Part shown: one piece after another, positions 49,222 to 59,023 of the stretch
Layout: each line of letters begins with the position of its first letter
Numbering within the stretch: the first letter of the stretch is position 1
From: Neptunomonas japonica JAMM 1380
Lineage (GTDB): Bacteria; Pseudomonadota; Gammaproteobacteria; Pseudomonadales; Balneatricaceae
Length of the DNA: 64,000 bases
Direction: 5' to 3'
NCBI RefSeq assembly: GCF_016592555.1
Contig: NZ_AP014546.1
Coordinates: 1,622,501-1,686,500, forward strand
The notes under the pieces: model-generated
What the model saw: the letters and a program-made list of their open reading frames with translations, nothing else
Told to the model about the DNA's origin: nothing
Database searches by the model: none
Program-made: the position numbers and the translations under genes

Positions 49222-50250
49222 GTGGGTATAGCCAGTTATATTATTCCAATACTATTTGCGCTGATTTTGCATGGCGGGTTGCTGCTGCTATTGATCCCTC
49301 ATTGGTTTCAGCAAGAGGACCCTTACCATCGAACGCCTCGTCACATTCAGGCACAAATGATTGACTTAAAAGCGTTAAGTAATCAGGAAAATTTACAAAA
49401 GAAGTTTCAGCAAGATCAGCTAAAAAAAGCTGAGCAAGAAAAAAAGCGCGAAAAAGTCGAGCAAGAGCGCCAAGAAGAGCTTAAACAACAGCAACGTGAA
49501 CTAGAACAGAAAAGGCAACAAAAGCTTGAGCAGCAGGCTAAAAAGCTACAGCAAGAGAAAGAAATAAAACAAAAAGCAATCGCTGAGCAGCAGCGTAAAG
49601 AAACGCAAGCCAAGAAGCTAGCTAAACTGAAAGAACAGAAGGCCAATGAGCTTGCGCGTAAAATTGCTGCTGAGAAAGAACAGAAAAAAGAGCTAAAAAA
49701 GAAAGAAGAGAAGAAAAAATTAGAAGCTAAAAAGCGTGCTGACGCAAAGAAAAAACGTGATGCAGAGAAAAAGCGCAAAGCAGCAGAGGCCAAGAAGAAA
49801 GCCGATGCTGAGAAGAAGCGAAAAGCAGATAAGTTAAAACGTGAAGAAGCAAAGCGCAAAGCCCAAGAAGAGAAAAAACAACAAGAAGCAGAGCGCTTGG
49901 CAGCTGAAAACGCGGCTAATCGTAAAGCGGCTGCAGCAGAGCGCGCCAATAAAATGCGAGCCGAGATTAGTGGGTATATTCAAGCACTGATAGAGCGAAA
50001 CTGGAGATACCCGAGTAATACTCGTAATGGCATGAAGGCTAAAGTGCTAATACGCTTGTTTCCCTCAGGTGAGGTCGATAGTGTGGAAGTGATCCAAAGC
50101 AGCGGTGATGCAGCTTTTGATAAGTCGGCCGAAAAAGCAGTATTAAGAGTTGGTAAGTTTCCTCGTGTTAGAGAAGTCGACCCGCTCTTTTTTGAAAGAG
50201 AATTACGTCGCGTTATTATTGAATTCCGACCAGAAGGATTAAGGTGGTAA
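49222..50250 (+). CDS. tolA: Tol-Pal system protein TolA
   Basis: Spans the periplasm and links TolQR to TolB/Pal. Layout: a membrane helix at about 5-22 (IIPILFALILHGGLLLLLIP), a very long Lys/Glu/Ala-rich helix (about 50-240), and a C-terminal globular TonB-like domain (about 245-342) with GEVDSVEVIQSSGDAAFDKS. 342 residues. GTG at 49222, nine bases after tolR. The purine-rich central DNA gives long spurious frames on the other strand. Confidence 0.95.
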   Translation: MGIASYIIPILFALILHGGLLLLLIPHWFQQEDPYHRTPRHIQAQMIDLKALSNQENLQKKFQQDQLKKAEQEKKREKVEQERQEELKQQQRELEQKRQQKLEQQAKKLQQEKEIKQKAIAEQQRKETQAKKLAKLKEQKANELARKIAAEKEQKKELKKKEEKKKLEAKKRADAKKKRDAEKKRKAAEAKKKADAEKKRKADKLKREEAKRKAQEEKKQQEAERLAAENAANRKAAAAERANKMRAEISGYIQALIERNWRYPSNTRNGMKAKVLIRLFPSGEVDSVEVIQSSGDAAFDKSAEKAVLRVGKFPRVREVDPLFFERELRRVIIEFRPEGLRW

Positions 50251-50252
50251 AC

Positions 50253-51542
50253 ATGGTTAAACAAGTACTGCTAGGTGTTGTCTTACTGCTATCGTCAATA
50301 GTTGTTCGTGCAGAATTGCTCATTCAAGTGACTCAAGGTGTTGACGCACCCACACCCGTCGCCGTTGTCCCTTTTGGTTGGGATGGTGAGCTGTTAAGTG
50401 ATGACATCGCAACAATCGTATCTGAAGACTTAGGTCGAAGTGGCTTTTTCAAGATGATGAAGCGCGAAAACATGCTGAGTACGCCTCATAGTAAAGAGCA
50501 AATATTCTTCCGTGATTGGCGTGTTTCAGGAAGCGATTACCTTGTTGTTGGCCGCCTTTTACCTGCAGCTAATGGACAAATTACAGCAACGGTTGAGCTT
50601 TATGATGTGCTTAAAGAGCAGCTGGTGTGGTCTGAAACAGTAAACGGTAATTCAGCTAATCTTCGAGATGTAGCTCACTATATTTCGGATCAAATTTTCC
50701 AGCAATTAACCGGTATTAAAGGCGCATTTTCAACACGTGTTGTTTATGTCACCGCAGAAATGTTGGGCAAGAATAACTATCGCTATCGTTTACAGATGGC
50801 GGACTCTGACGGTGCTCGGCCGCGTACTATACTTGAATCTAAAGAGCCTATTCTATCGCCGACCTGGTCTAAAGATGGTAGCAAGTTAGCGTATGTGTCG
50901 TTTGAAAGTACACGTCCTTCTATTTATGTACAGCATCTAGCTACGGGGCAGCGCCAGCGAATTCAGTCATTCAAAGGCTTAAATGGAGCACCTGCTTGGT
51001 CGCCTAATGGCGATAAGCTTGCACTAGTGCTTTCTAAAGACGGTAACCCTGAAATCTATGTGCTGACATTAGCAACGGGGCAATTAGATCGTATTACACG
51101 CCATTATGGTATTGATACAGAGCCTACGTGGGCACCCGATGGAGAGTCTTTATTATTTACTTCCGACCGCGGTGGAATGCCTCAAATCTATTCTCTGCAT
51201 TTACCTACAAGAGACCTAAAGCGCTTAACGTTTGAGGGTAGGTATAATAGCCGTGGTCGCTTAACACAGGATGGTCGCTTTTTAACCATGGTACATCAGG
51301 ATTCATCAGGTTTTCATATTGCAGTCCAAGACTTAAAAACAGGCCGGTTAGATATTTTAACCAGTACAGGGTTGGACGAATCTCCAACGATTGCACCTAA
51401 CGGAAGTATTATTCTTTATGCCACGAAAAAAGGTGGACGGGGTGTATTAGCCGGTGTTTCGTTAGATGGACGTGTTCGTTTTACCATGCCTAATACGCGT
51501 GGTGATGTGAGAGAGCCTGCTTGGTCTCCTTATTTGCAATAA
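50253..51542 (+). CDS. tolB: Tol-Pal system protein TolB
   Basis: Periplasmic protein that contacts TolA, Pal and the outer membrane. Signal peptide at 1-21 (MVKQVLLGVVLLLSSIVVRA), an N-terminal alpha/beta domain, then a six-bladed beta-propeller with repeated WSPNGDKLALV/WAPDGESLLFTSDRGG units. The start is placed at ATG 50253, because AAGGTGG is five bases upstream; GTG 50244 is also open. 429 residues. Begins two bases after the tolA stop. Confidence 0.96.
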   Translation: MVKQVLLGVVLLLSSIVVRAELLIQVTQGVDAPTPVAVVPFGWDGELLSDDIATIVSEDLGRSGFFKMMKRENMLSTPHSKEQIFFRDWRVSGSDYLVVGRLLPAANGQITATVELYDVLKEQLVWSETVNGNSANLRDVAHYISDQIFQQLTGIKGAFSTRVVYVTAEMLGKNNYRYRLQMADSDGARPRTILESKEPILSPTWSKDGSKLAYVSFESTRPSIYVQHLATGQRQRIQSFKGLNGAPAWSPNGDKLALVLSKDGNPEIYVLTLATGQLDRITRHYGIDTEPTWAPDGESLLFTSDRGGMPQIYSLHLPTRDLKRLTFEGRYNSRGRLTQDGRFLTMVHQDSSGFHIAVQDLKTGRLDILTSTGLDESPTIAPNGSIILYATKKGGRGVLAGVSLDGRVRFTMPNTRGDVREPAWSPYLQ

Positions 51543-51624
51543 TTTTTTGTTACCCATAAATTAGTAGTGATTAAACTACGGCCTTGGTGTAGATCAAGGT
51601 TATTAAAATTTTTTAGGAGTTACT

Positions 51625-52155
51625 ATGCGCGTTTCCAATGCTGCAAAAGCAATATCTTTAGCGTTATCTGTTGCCTGGGTTGTGGGTTGTAGTTCGCCAA
51701 GTACCCTAACTGATGATAGCGGCTCATCTTCAACGGATAATGGTTCTGCGACTACTTATGGCTCTGGATCAGGTTCTGGTGTAAATGGTTCCGGTGTTGG
51801 TGGCTCAGTTGATGTAGCCAACCTGCAAACTGTTTTCTATTTTGACTTTGATGCTTCATCGGTACGTAGTGATAGTATTGCTGATTTAGAAGCGCATGCT
51901 CAGTATTTAGCAACGCATCCCTCCGCTTCTGTACGCTTAGAAGGCCATGCGGATGAGCGCGGAACACGTGAATACAATATGGCGCTTGCTGAACGTCGTG
52001 CTAAATCTGTTGAGCGTTTTTTAGCAATTAATGGAGTGAGTGGCGTGCAAGTTGAATCGATCAGCTATGGTGAAGAGAAACCGGCTGTCATGGGTTCTTC
52101 TGAAGGCTCGTTGTCACAGAATCGTCGTGTTGAACTGAAATACGAAGCGCGCTAA
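51625..52155 (+). CDS. pal: Peptidoglycan-associated lipoprotein Pal
   Basis: Outer-membrane lipoprotein that binds peptidoglycan. The lipobox VVGC puts the lipidated cysteine at about residue 22, followed by a Ser/Gly-rich linker (about 25-60). The OmpA-like domain has VFYFDFDASSVRSDS, LEGHADERGTREYNMALAER and ISYGEEKP. 176 residues. Shares one base with the start of cpoB. Confidence 0.97.
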   Translation: MRVSNAAKAISLALSVAWVVGCSSPSTLTDDSGSSSTDNGSATTYGSGSGSGVNGSGVGGSVDVANLQTVFYFDFDASSVRSDSIADLEAHAQYLATHPSASVRLEGHADERGTREYNMALAERRAKSVERFLAINGVSGVQVESISYGEEKPAVMGSSEGSLSQNRRVELKYEAR

Positions 52156-53000
52156 TGAAATTGATATTCTCAAAAAGAATATCTGTTGGTTTGTTAGCCA
52201 CTGTTTTTACGGTGGCTACGCAGGCTGCACAGGTAGTCCCTGTTATTGAAATTAATCAGGCTGGTGGATCTTCTAGTAATTATGCTTTGTCACAAAATAG
52301 CCAGCTGATTATTACTATTCAGCAGTTACAAGATGAAGTGCGTGAACTACGAGGCAAGCTAGAGTCTCAAGAGTACCGTTTCAAGCGTCTGGAAGCATCT
52401 CAAAAAGAGCGTTATAGAGATCTTGATCGCAGACTAAGTCTTATTTTACAAAGCCAGATGCAAGACGAAGATGCTTCTGGCATGTCTACCGGTGGCGTGC
52501 CAGAGGATAGTAGCTCTGAAAAAGTGCCCACAGCACCCATTAATGCAACAGCTAATGCAGGTAAGTCTGCAGCAACGCTGGCCAAGCCTGCTGCTAAAGA
52601 TCAGTCTAAACCATTAGAAGACGCTCCAAACTTGAAGGATCAGGGTGATTATCAGGCGGCTTTTAAGTTGGTTCGTGAGCGCAATTTTAACGGTGCAGCA
52701 CAAAGCTTCTCTCGCTTTTTGACCGACTATCCTGATAGCCCTCGTGTGCCGAATGCTCATTATTGGTTGGGTGAGATCTACCTAGCTCAAGGTAAGCATC
52801 CTCTCTCAGAAGAGGCCTTTTTACGCGTGGCTGATCAGTATAGCCAATCTCGTAAAGCGCCTGATGCTTTATACAAATTAGGGATTCTTTACAAACAGCA
52901 GGGTGATCTCAAAAAATCTATGACGTTTATGTCCCGAGTAGTGACAGAGTATCCTGAAACTTCAGCTGCACAGTTGGCTGAAAGTGCGTTAAATCAATAA
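52155..53000 (+). CDS. cpoB: Cell division coordinator CpoB (YbgF)
   Basis: Periplasmic TPR protein that couples Tol-Pal with peptidoglycan synthesis at division. Signal peptide about 1-24 (ends TQAAQ), a coiled coil (about 45-100), a flexible linker, and TPR repeats (about 165-281) with [20 protein letters not shown] and [17 protein letters not shown]. 281 residues. ATG overlaps the pal stop codon (TAATG). Last tol-cluster gene. Confidence 0.95.
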   Translation: MKLIFSKRISVGLLATVFTVATQAAQVVPVIEINQAGGSSSNYALSQNSQLIITIQQLQDEVRELRGKLESQEYRFKRLEASQKERYRDLDRRLSLILQSQMQDEDASGMSTGGVPEDSSSEKVPTAPINATANAGKSAATLAKPAAKDQSKPLEDAPNLKDQGDYQAAFKLVRERNFNGAAQSFSRFLTDYPDSPRVPNAHYWLGEIYLAQGKHPLSEEAFLRVADQYSQSRKAPDALYKLGILYKQQGDLKKSMTFMSRVVTEYPETSAAQLAESALNQ

Positions 53001-53019
53001 AACTAGGAATAGAATTGTT

Positions 53020-53706
53020 ATGAGTACGCCTGCACCTAAGGCTGTTGTGCTGTTATCCGGAGGTCTAGATTCGGCCACGGCGTTAGCCATGGCAAAGAGC
53101 CAAGGTTTCCAGTGTTATGTTTTGAGCTTTGACTATGGGCAGCGTTCGCTAACCGAATTAAATGCGGCTCGTCGTATTGTTGAGCAGTTAGCAATTTCGG
53201 AACATCGTATTATTCGCCTTCACTTAGAAGACTTTGGCGGTTCGGCGTTAACTGACCATGATATCGATGTGCCGGATCATGAAACCGGCGGGATCCCTGT
53301 TACTTATGTACCTGCACGTAATACGGTTTTCTTGTCGCTGGCGTTAGGTTGGGCTGAAGTGCTGGAAGCCGATTCGATCTTCATCGGTGTCAATGCGGTT
53401 GACTACTCAGGCTACCCAGATTGTCGTCCAGAGTTTATTGATGCATTTGAAAAAATGGCCAACTTGGCAACAAAAACAGGTGTTTCAGGCCAGGGTATAA
53501 CAATTAAGACGCCGCTAATGAATATGTCTAAGTCGGATATTATTCGCGAAGGCTTGGCGCTCGGTATTAACTATGCAGATACTATTTCTTGTTATCAAGC
53601 TGATGATAATGGGTTTGCCTGCGGTGTTTGTGATAGCTGTCGTTTGCGTGCTAAGGGCTTTGAAGATGCAGGTATTATCGACCCTACACGTTATATTAGT
53701 GTCTAA
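53020..53706 (+). CDS. queC: 7-cyano-7-deazaguanine synthase QueC
   Basis: ATP-dependent conversion of 7-carboxy-7-deazaguanine to preQ0 in queuosine synthesis. PP-loop [15 protein letters not shown] near the N-terminus, [17 protein letters not shown] in the core, and a zinc site at the C-terminus built from CYQ...[10 protein letters not shown]. 228 residues. Twenty bases after cpoB, so possibly in the tol transcript. queE, its frequent neighbour here, is absent. Confidence 0.97.
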   Translation: MSTPAPKAVVLLSGGLDSATALAMAKSQGFQCYVLSFDYGQRSLTELNAARRIVEQLAISEHRIIRLHLEDFGGSALTDHDIDVPDHETGGIPVTYVPARNTVFLSLALGWAEVLEADSIFIGVNAVDYSGYPDCRPEFIDAFEKMANLATKTGVSGQGITIKTPLMNMSKSDIIREGLALGINYADTISCYQADDNGFACGVCDSCRLRAKGFEDAGIIDPTRYISV

Positions 53707-53716
53707 TTTAGGCATT

Positions 53717-53740
53717 CTCTCATCGCAATGAGAGTCTTCT
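53717..53740 (+). terminator. Possible terminator after queC
   Basis: CTCTCAT and ATGAGAG form a seven-base stem with a CGCA loop, followed by TCTTCT. A second hairpin (CACTGTGGCG with CGCCATAGTG, 53747-53778) follows before nadA. Neither has a clean T-run. Confidence 0.45.
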
Positions 53741-53821
53741 AGGGGCCACTGTGGCGTGAAAAAAATTGCGCCATAGTGTAATCTATCCTTCCCATTTATT
53801 TTTTACTGGCGATATCTGACT

Positions 53822-54874
53822 ATGTTGAGTAAGAAGGACATTTCGGATCGTATTCTGGTTCAGGAACACTTTGCGCAGGAACACCTGCCTAGTGAGATGG
53901 AGCTGGCTGAAATCGACCGCTACAAATCACGTATTAAAACATTGCTTAAAGAGAAAAATGCCTGCTTGGTAGCTCATTACTATACTGATGCTATCGTTCA
54001 GGAAATCACCGAAGAAACCGGTGGTTGTATCTCTGATTCACTTGAAATGGCACGTTTTGGCACACAGCGCCCTGAGCAAACATTAGTGGTAGCTGGTGTT
54101 CGTTTTATGGGTGAGACAGCGAAAATTCTTAATCCAGAAAAACGTGTTTTGATGCCAACGCTTGAAGCGACTTGTTCATTGGATATTGGCTGTCCAATTG
54201 AAGAGTTCTCGGCATTTTGTGATCAGCATCCAGACCACGAAGTAGTTGTCTATGCTAATACCTCCGCAGCGGTGAAAGCGCGTGCTGATTGGGTGGTGAC
54301 ATCGAGTATTGCTGTTAATGTTGCTGAGCACCTGGAAGAGCAAGGTAAAAAGATTATCTGGGCGCCTGATAAGCATCTTGGTGAATATGTACAAAAGCAA
54401 ACCGGCATTGAGATGTTGATGTGGGATGGCTCATGTATTGTTCATGAAGAGTTTAAAGCTAAAGGTATTCTTGAGCTGAAAAGCGTTTATCCAGAAGCGG
54501 CAGTGCTAGTTCACCCAGAATCACCCGATGCTGTTGTGGAAATTGCCGATGTAGTCGGTTCTACAACACAGTTAATTAAGGCGGCATCTGAGCTGCCTAA
54601 TGAAACATTTATTGTGGCAACTGATCGCGGTATTTTTTATAAAATGCGCCAAGCAGCCCCTGGCAAAACTTTCATAGAAGCGCCTACTGGCGGAAGTGGT
54701 GCAATGTGTCGTAGTTGTGCTCATTGCCCTTGGATGGCCATGAATGGTCTTGAAAATATTATCTCTGCACTTGAAACAGGTGAAGGAGAAGTATTGGTCG
54801 ATGAGTCATTGATTGAGGATGCTCGTCGCCCGTTACAGCGCATGTTAGATTTTTCTAATAGCCTGAATAAGTAA
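53822..54874 (+). CDS. nadA: Quinolinate synthase
   Basis: Iron-sulfur enzyme that makes quinolinate from iminoaspartate and dihydroxyacetone phosphate for [22 protein letters not shown] near the N-terminus, [11 protein letters not shown], and [13 protein letters not shown] near the C-terminus supply the expected cluster cysteines. 350 residues. ATG at 53822. It stands as a separate unit after queC. Confidence 0.96.
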   Translation: MLSKKDISDRILVQEHFAQEHLPSEMELAEIDRYKSRIKTLLKEKNACLVAHYYTDAIVQEITEETGGCISDSLEMARFGTQRPEQTLVVAGVRFMGETAKILNPEKRVLMPTLEATCSLDIGCPIEEFSAFCDQHPDHEVVVYANTSAAVKARADWVVTSSIAVNVAEHLEEQGKKIIWAPDKHLGEYVQKQTGIEMLMWDGSCIVHEEFKAKGILELKSVYPEAAVLVHPESPDAVVEIADVVGSTTQLIKAASELPNETFIVATDRGIFYKMRQAAPGKTFIEAPTGGSGAMCRSCAHCPWMAMNGLENIISALETGEGEVLVDESLIEDARRPLQRMLDFSNSLNK

Positions 54875-55055
54875 AATATAACACTCGCTCAGTGCTCTGC
54901 TGAGCGGGTGATCATTATCACTTCATGTTTTGCTGTAACATCTCCTCTACTTCTAACACCTAGTATATTCCTCTTAACGTGACACGTTATGTCGCATAAT
55001 ACCTCGACAAACTTTTCTCAAATTGCTGCTTTTCAAGGAATGGAGCCCTGTAAAT

Positions 55056-55781
55056 ATGCCTACTATATCTTGGTTGTCACTGTCATGGTGTGCTCTTCCC
55101 GTATTGATGATTTGCGGTATTTATCTGTATTGGCAAGGTAAACCGTCTGAAATATTGTTATCTAGTGCAAGAATGACATTACAGTTGATCGGTGTGGGCT
55201 ACATTTTAGTCGCTCTATTTGGTAACCCATCTATTTGGCTTACCTTAGTGGTATTAGTGGTGATGATTAGCGCAGCCTCTTGGATAGCTATTCGCCCGGT
55301 TAGACACCACAAAGGCTTTTTAAAACCGGCTTTTATTGCTTTGGGATTAGCCGTTACTTTACATCTGTTAATAACATTGAAGTTAGTGTTAGATGTCGAT
55401 GTTTGGTATGAACCCCGTGTAATGATACCGCTAGCGGGTATGTACTTTGCCAATACCATGAACGCAATTAGTTTGGCAGCAGAGCGCTACCATGCTGAGC
55501 TGCACGAAGGAAAAGATGAAAAGCAAGCAAGGTTAAATGCTTTTCATGCCGCGATGATACCTCAAGTTAATGGTCTGCTTGCAGTAGGGTTAGTCGCGTT
55601 ACCGGGAATGATGACAGGGCAAATTTTGTCGGGTGTATCGCCGCTGATAGCTGTGCGTTATCAGATTATGATTATGACGATGATTTTGGGAACAAGCGGT
55701 ATGGGGGCAGCAATGATGTTGTGGCTATTAGGTCGTCGTTACCGTAATGTTTCAGCAGCTATAACAGAGGCTAAAAAGTAA
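55056..55781 (+). CDS. FetB-like ABC transporter permease (UPF0014)
   Basis: Integral membrane protein, 241 residues, with about six or seven hydrophobic segments (for example LSWCALPVLMICGIYLYW, then MLWLLGRRYR near the end). The family signatures RMTLQLIGVGYIL, GMYFANTMNAISLAAERYH and ALPGMMTGQILSGVSPL match the FetB/YbbM type, thought to export iron with the ATPase FetA. No ATPase gene is adjacent, so its partner must lie elsewhere or it acts differently. ATG at 55056 preferred; TTG 55023 keeps the frame open. Confidence 0.85.
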   Translation: MPTISWLSLSWCALPVLMICGIYLYWQGKPSEILLSSARMTLQLIGVGYILVALFGNPSIWLTLVVLVVMISAASWIAIRPVRHHKGFLKPAFIALGLAVTLHLLITLKLVLDVDVWYEPRVMIPLAGMYFANTMNAISLAAERYHAELHEGKDEKQARLNAFHAAMIPQVNGLLAVGLVALPGMMTGQILSGVSPLIAVRYQIMIMTMILGTSGMGAAMMLWLLGRRYRNVSAAITEAKK

Positions 55782-55830
55782 GTTATTACAAGAGCGCGCT
55801 TATGCGTGTGAACAGGGAGGTATAGCGAAG

Positions 55831-55890
55831 AAAATGACAGCCAGCATCAGACTATTAACATCTGTTACTGCTGTCATTTTATAGATTTTT
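55831..55890. terminator. Possible bidirectional terminator between fetB-like gene and thiG
   Basis: AAAATGACAGC (55831-55841) and GCTGTCATTTT (55870-55880) form an 11-base stem around 28 bases. A and T runs flank it on both sides, and it lies between convergent genes. Confidence 0.55.
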
Positions 55891-55892
55891 AG

Positions 55893-56690
55893 TTATGAAA
55901 TAGTACCTTCAATCGGTGAGGAGGCGCTGGCATACGCTTTACGAGGCATCCGCCCAGCCAAGTAACCTTCACGGCCACACTCAACAGCTTTACGCATAGC
56001 TTGGGCCATCAATACAGGTTGTTGGGCATGTGCTACTGCGCTGTTCATTAGCACTCCCGCGCACCCTAACTCCATAGCGAGCGTTGCATCAGAAGGTGTT
56101 CCTACACCAGCATCTACAATAATGGGTACCTTAGCATTTTCAAGAATTAGCTTAATATTGTGAGGGTTGCTAATACCAAGTCCAGAGCCAATGGGCGCAC
56201 CGAGTGGCATAACGGCAACACAACCCATATCTTCTAAGCGTTTAGCTATTAGCGGGTCATCACTTGTGTAAACCATGACGTTAAAGCCATCATTTATTAA
56301 TACTTCAGCGGCTTTGAGTGTTTCTGTGACGTTGGGGTATAAAGTTTTTTCATCACCGAGCACTTCAAGTTTAACAAGGTCGTGTCCACCGAGAAGTTCT
56401 CTTGCTAAACGGCAGGTGCGTACAGCTTCTTCCGCCGTATAACAAAATGCGGTGTTTGGCAGTATGCAATATTTTTCTGGCGAGATAACATCCAGTAAAT
56501 TGGGCTCGTTTGGGTTTTGGCCAATATTGGTTCGACGCAAAGCTAGAGTGACTATTTCGGCGCCACTCGTTTCTATCGCCTGACGTGTTTCCTCCATATC
56601 TTTGTACTTTCCTGTACCTATCATCAGTCGAGACGTGAAGGTGCGGTCAGCAATAATAAACGGATCATTCAAAATAATATCAGGTGTCAT
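55893..56690 (-). CDS. thiG: Thiazole synthase
   Basis: Forms the thiazole phosphate moiety of thiamine from deoxyxylulose phosphate, dehydroglycine and ThiS thiocarboxylate. TIM barrel; the Schiff-base lysine is in [14 protein letters not shown], and [21 protein letters not shown] is the phosphate site. [13 protein letters not shown] is the N-terminal signature. 265 residues. Follows thiS on the minus strand by 49 bases. thiE and thiH/thiO are not adjacent. Confidence 0.97.
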   Translation of the reverse strand: MTPDIILNDPFIIADRTFTSRLMIGTGKYKDMEETRQAIETSGAEIVTLALRRTNIGQNPNEPNLLDVISPEKYCILPNTAFCYTAEEAVRTCRLARELLGGHDLVKLEVLGDEKTLYPNVTETLKAAEVLINDGFNVMVYTSDDPLIAKRLEDMGCVAVMPLGAPIGSGLGISNPHNIKLILENAKVPIIVDAGVGTPSDATLAMELGCAGVLMNSAVAHAQQPVLMAQAMRKAVECGREGYLAGRMPRKAYASASSPIEGTIS

Positions 56691-56739
56691 ATTTGCTTCC
56701 TGTGAATTGCTAAGCTAATGAATTAGAGATGAATTTTTG

Positions 56740-56943
56740 TTAGCCGCCGCCAATTGCTCGTACAATTTCTACCTGATCACCTTCACGGATGCGCGTGCTT
56801 TGGTGCAAACTTTTAGGGATGATTTCATGATTAACTTCAACAGCAATTCGCTTCTGGCCTAGGTGAAGAGATTCTAGTAATTGTTTTAAATTATCTGTGT
56901 TGTAAAGCTGCATTGTTTCGCCGTTAACCGTGAGCCGAATCAT
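56740..56943 (-). CDS. thiS: Sulfur carrier protein ThiS
   Basis: Ubiquitin-fold sulfur carrier for the thiazole synthase. 67 residues, beginning MIRLTVNGETMQL and ending in VRAIGGG. The terminal Gly-Gly is the site of adenylation and thiocarboxylate formation; here there are three glycines. Directly upstream of thiG in the same direction. Confidence 0.94.
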   Translation of the reverse strand: MIRLTVNGETMQLYNTDNLKQLLESLHLGQKRIAVEVNHEIIPKSLHQSTRIREGDQVEIVRAIGGG

Positions 56944-57326
56944 TTTATTTTCCTTCTAATTCACACCAGAACAATAGATATGTTCAATTATTTTTATGCT
57001 GCAATAGTCGGAAAACTACTGTGTATCTAGAAGAGCCAAAGTGTTTTGAATTGTGAGTCCAGAGCTTTGAGTATGAGTTTTGATGTGGGTTTAAAAGCAA
57101 ATTTAATACGCTGGTATCATTATTGTGAAACATCTGGTTCTAACTCACTTTCATGCTTGGACAGTAATTTAAACGTCATTGCTAGGCCGGGCGGGGTGCT
57201 TTTTATAGGTGTTAAACCTTAAGTGTAAGTACGTTAACGCGCTTCAGTCTCTATAAAAACGACAGAAGTTAGGAGCAAGAGCTCCTGCCTCAGTATAAAA
57301 ATAACAGTATTTCAGAGGAAGTGAGT
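56944..57326 (+). promoter_or_regulatory. Upstream region of tpa and thiS
   Basis: About 380 bases without a supportable gene, between divergent thiS and tpa. It contains the paired CTGG sites described separately (57111-57143). A GAGCAAGAGCTC palindrome lies near 57272-57283, and GAGGAAG is the ribosome site before tpa. No clear -35/-10 pair is picked. Confidence 0.5.
57111..57143 (+). promoter_or_regulatory. Candidate TauR operator upstream of tpa
   Basis: CTGGTATCAT at 57111 and CTGGTTCTAA at 57134 are direct-repeat-like sites 23 bases apart, about two helical turns. The second is part of ATCTGGTTCTA, which recurs upstream of ald (60640-60650) with the same 23-base spacing to another CTGG. 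Confidence 0.5.
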
Positions 57327-58718
57327 ATGACTTACAACGCTAACGAATTTGATGCAAAAGAAGTGGTTGGTAACGACCGTAAACATATTTGGCATCATCT
57401 AACGCAGCATAAACCATTTGAAGAAGCTGATCCGATGGTTATTGTTAAAGGCGAAGGCATGCGTGTTTGGGATGCGAAAGGTAATGAGTATCTGGATGCC
57501 GTATCAGGCGCAGTATGGACAGTCAATGTTGGCTATGGTCGTACTGAAATTGCTGATGCTGTGCGTGACCAGTTGGTTACCCTTAACTACTTTGCTCAAA
57601 CGGCGGGTAACGTACCTGCCGCACAGTTTGCAGAAAAACTAATTAGCAAAATGCCAGGCATGAGCCGTGTTTATTATTCAAACTCGGGTTCAGAAGCAAA
57701 TGAGAAAGCATTTAAAATTGTTCGCCAGCTAGCTGCTAAGAAAAATGGCGGTCAGAAGCATAAAATTTTATTCCGTGAGCGTGATTATCATGGAACGACT
57801 ATTACAGCGCTGAGTGCGACTGGTCAGTATGAACGTAAAAACCAATACGGCCCGTTTACTCCGGGTTTTGTTGAAGTACCACACTGCTGTGAATATCGTG
57901 CTCAAGAAGAATCAGATAAAGAAAACTATGGTGTTTGGGCTGCGAACCAGATTGAAAAAGTCATTCTTGCAGAAGGTCCTGAAACTGTTGGTGCATTGTG
58001 CTTAGAGCCAATCACAGCAGGTGGTGGTGTTATTGAGCCGCCTCATGGTTACTGGGAGCGTGTTCAGGAAATCTGTAAACAATACGATATCCTGCTACAT
58101 ATTGATGAAGTTGTTTGTGGCTTAGGTCGTACTGGAACATGGTTTGGTTACCAGCATTACGGTATTAAACCAGATATGGTGACTATGGCTAAAGGTGTTG
58201 CATCGGGATATGCAGCTATCTCATGCACCGTTATGACTGAAGAGCTATTTAATCAGTTTAAAGACCCTGAAGATCCACGTATGGATTACTTCCGTGATAT
58301 CTCAACATTTGGTGGTTGTACTGCAGGCCCTGCTGCTGCATTAGTTAACATGCAAATCATCGAAGATGAGAATTTGCTTGATAATGTAAATCAGCAAGGT
58401 GAGTACCTAAAAGGGCGTTTAAATCAGCTAATGGAAAAATACGACGTCATTGGTGATGTGCGTGGTAAAGGCTTATTTGCTGGTTTTGAGATGGTTAAAG
58501 ACCGTGCTACTAAAGAGCCTGTTGATGAAAGTGTAGCGATGGCTATTGGTGCACATTGCATGAAAAATGGTGTCATTATTGGTCGTACTAACCGTTCATT
58601 CAAAGAGTATAACAATACTATTTGCTTGAGCCCTGCGTTAATTGCTACACAAGCAGATATCGATAAAATCGTAGATGCTATCGATAATGCATTGGCTGAA
58701 CTCGCTCCTAATGCATAA
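57327..58718 (+). CDS. tpa: Taurine--pyruvate aminotransferase
   Basis: Class III PLP aminotransferase predicted to move the amino group of taurine to pyruvate, giving sulfoacetaldehyde and alanine. Key features: YLDAVSGAVWTVNVGYGRTE, YSNSGSEANEKAFK, LLHIDEVVCGLGRTG, and the PLP lysine in MVTMAKGVASGYAAIS. 463 residues. The start is ATG 57327, because GAGGAAG sits at the right distance; GTG 57321 is too close. The taurine assignment rests on neighbours tauR, ald, xsc and pta; the fold alone would allow other omega-amino substrates. Closed by a terminator. Confidence 0.9.
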   Translation: MTYNANEFDAKEVVGNDRKHIWHHLTQHKPFEEADPMVIVKGEGMRVWDAKGNEYLDAVSGAVWTVNVGYGRTEIADAVRDQLVTLNYFAQTAGNVPAAQFAEKLISKMPGMSRVYYSNSGSEANEKAFKIVRQLAAKKNGGQKHKILFRERDYHGTTITALSATGQYERKNQYGPFTPGFVEVPHCCEYRAQEESDKENYGVWAANQIEKVILAEGPETVGALCLEPITAGGGVIEPPHGYWERVQEICKQYDILLHIDEVVCGLGRTGTWFGYQHYGIKPDMVTMAKGVASGYAAISCTVMTEELFNQFKDPEDPRMDYFRDISTFGGCTAGPAAALVNMQIIEDENLLDNVNQQGEYLKGRLNQLMEKYDVIGDVRGKGLFAGFEMVKDRATKEPVDESVAMAIGAHCMKNGVIIGRTNRSFKEYNNTICLSPALIATQADIDKIVDAIDNALAELAPNA

Positions 58719-59023
58719 AGCATAAGGCACGACTCTCTCAGTCGTTGTCTATGAAAAAGGCAGCTACCCATTCTTGGGTGGCTGTTTTTTTGATGCTAAA
58801 TTGCTTCCCTCGTTGAAAAATTTACCAAAAATTAATATTTCTCTGTCCTTGATACAAGTCTGCTGAGTAATCGGCTGCCATACACTATACTGCGTGTAAT
58901 GGTGCTTTATTTCATGCATCACTTATAGGTTTGCTACTTGGGGTTGTCTACTAACGTTTGTTTGATGGCCAGATTTCAGTGTGCAAAAATTAAAACAAGA
59001 AATTATTGTAAAAGGCTAAATGA
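58719..59023 (+). promoter_or_regulatory. Gap between tpa and tauR
   Basis: About 300 bases with no gene. It holds the tpa terminator (58761-58791) and presumably the tauR promoter. Unlike the tpa and ald upstream regions, no CTGG-N19-CTGGTTCTA pair is present, so tauR is not obviously autoregulated through that site. The ribosome site before the tauR ATG is weak. Confidence 0.5.
58761..58791 (+). terminator. Rho-independent terminator after tpa
   Basis: CAGCTACCCA pairs with TGGGTGGCTG (one G-T pair) around TTCT, followed by seven T. It separates tpa from tauR. Confidence 0.92.

Noticed and set aside
49416-49949. A 177-residue Ser/Phe/Ala-rich minus-strand frame
   Set aside because: It is the antisense of the Lys/Glu/Ala-rich helix of tolA; such composition yields stop-free antisense frames.
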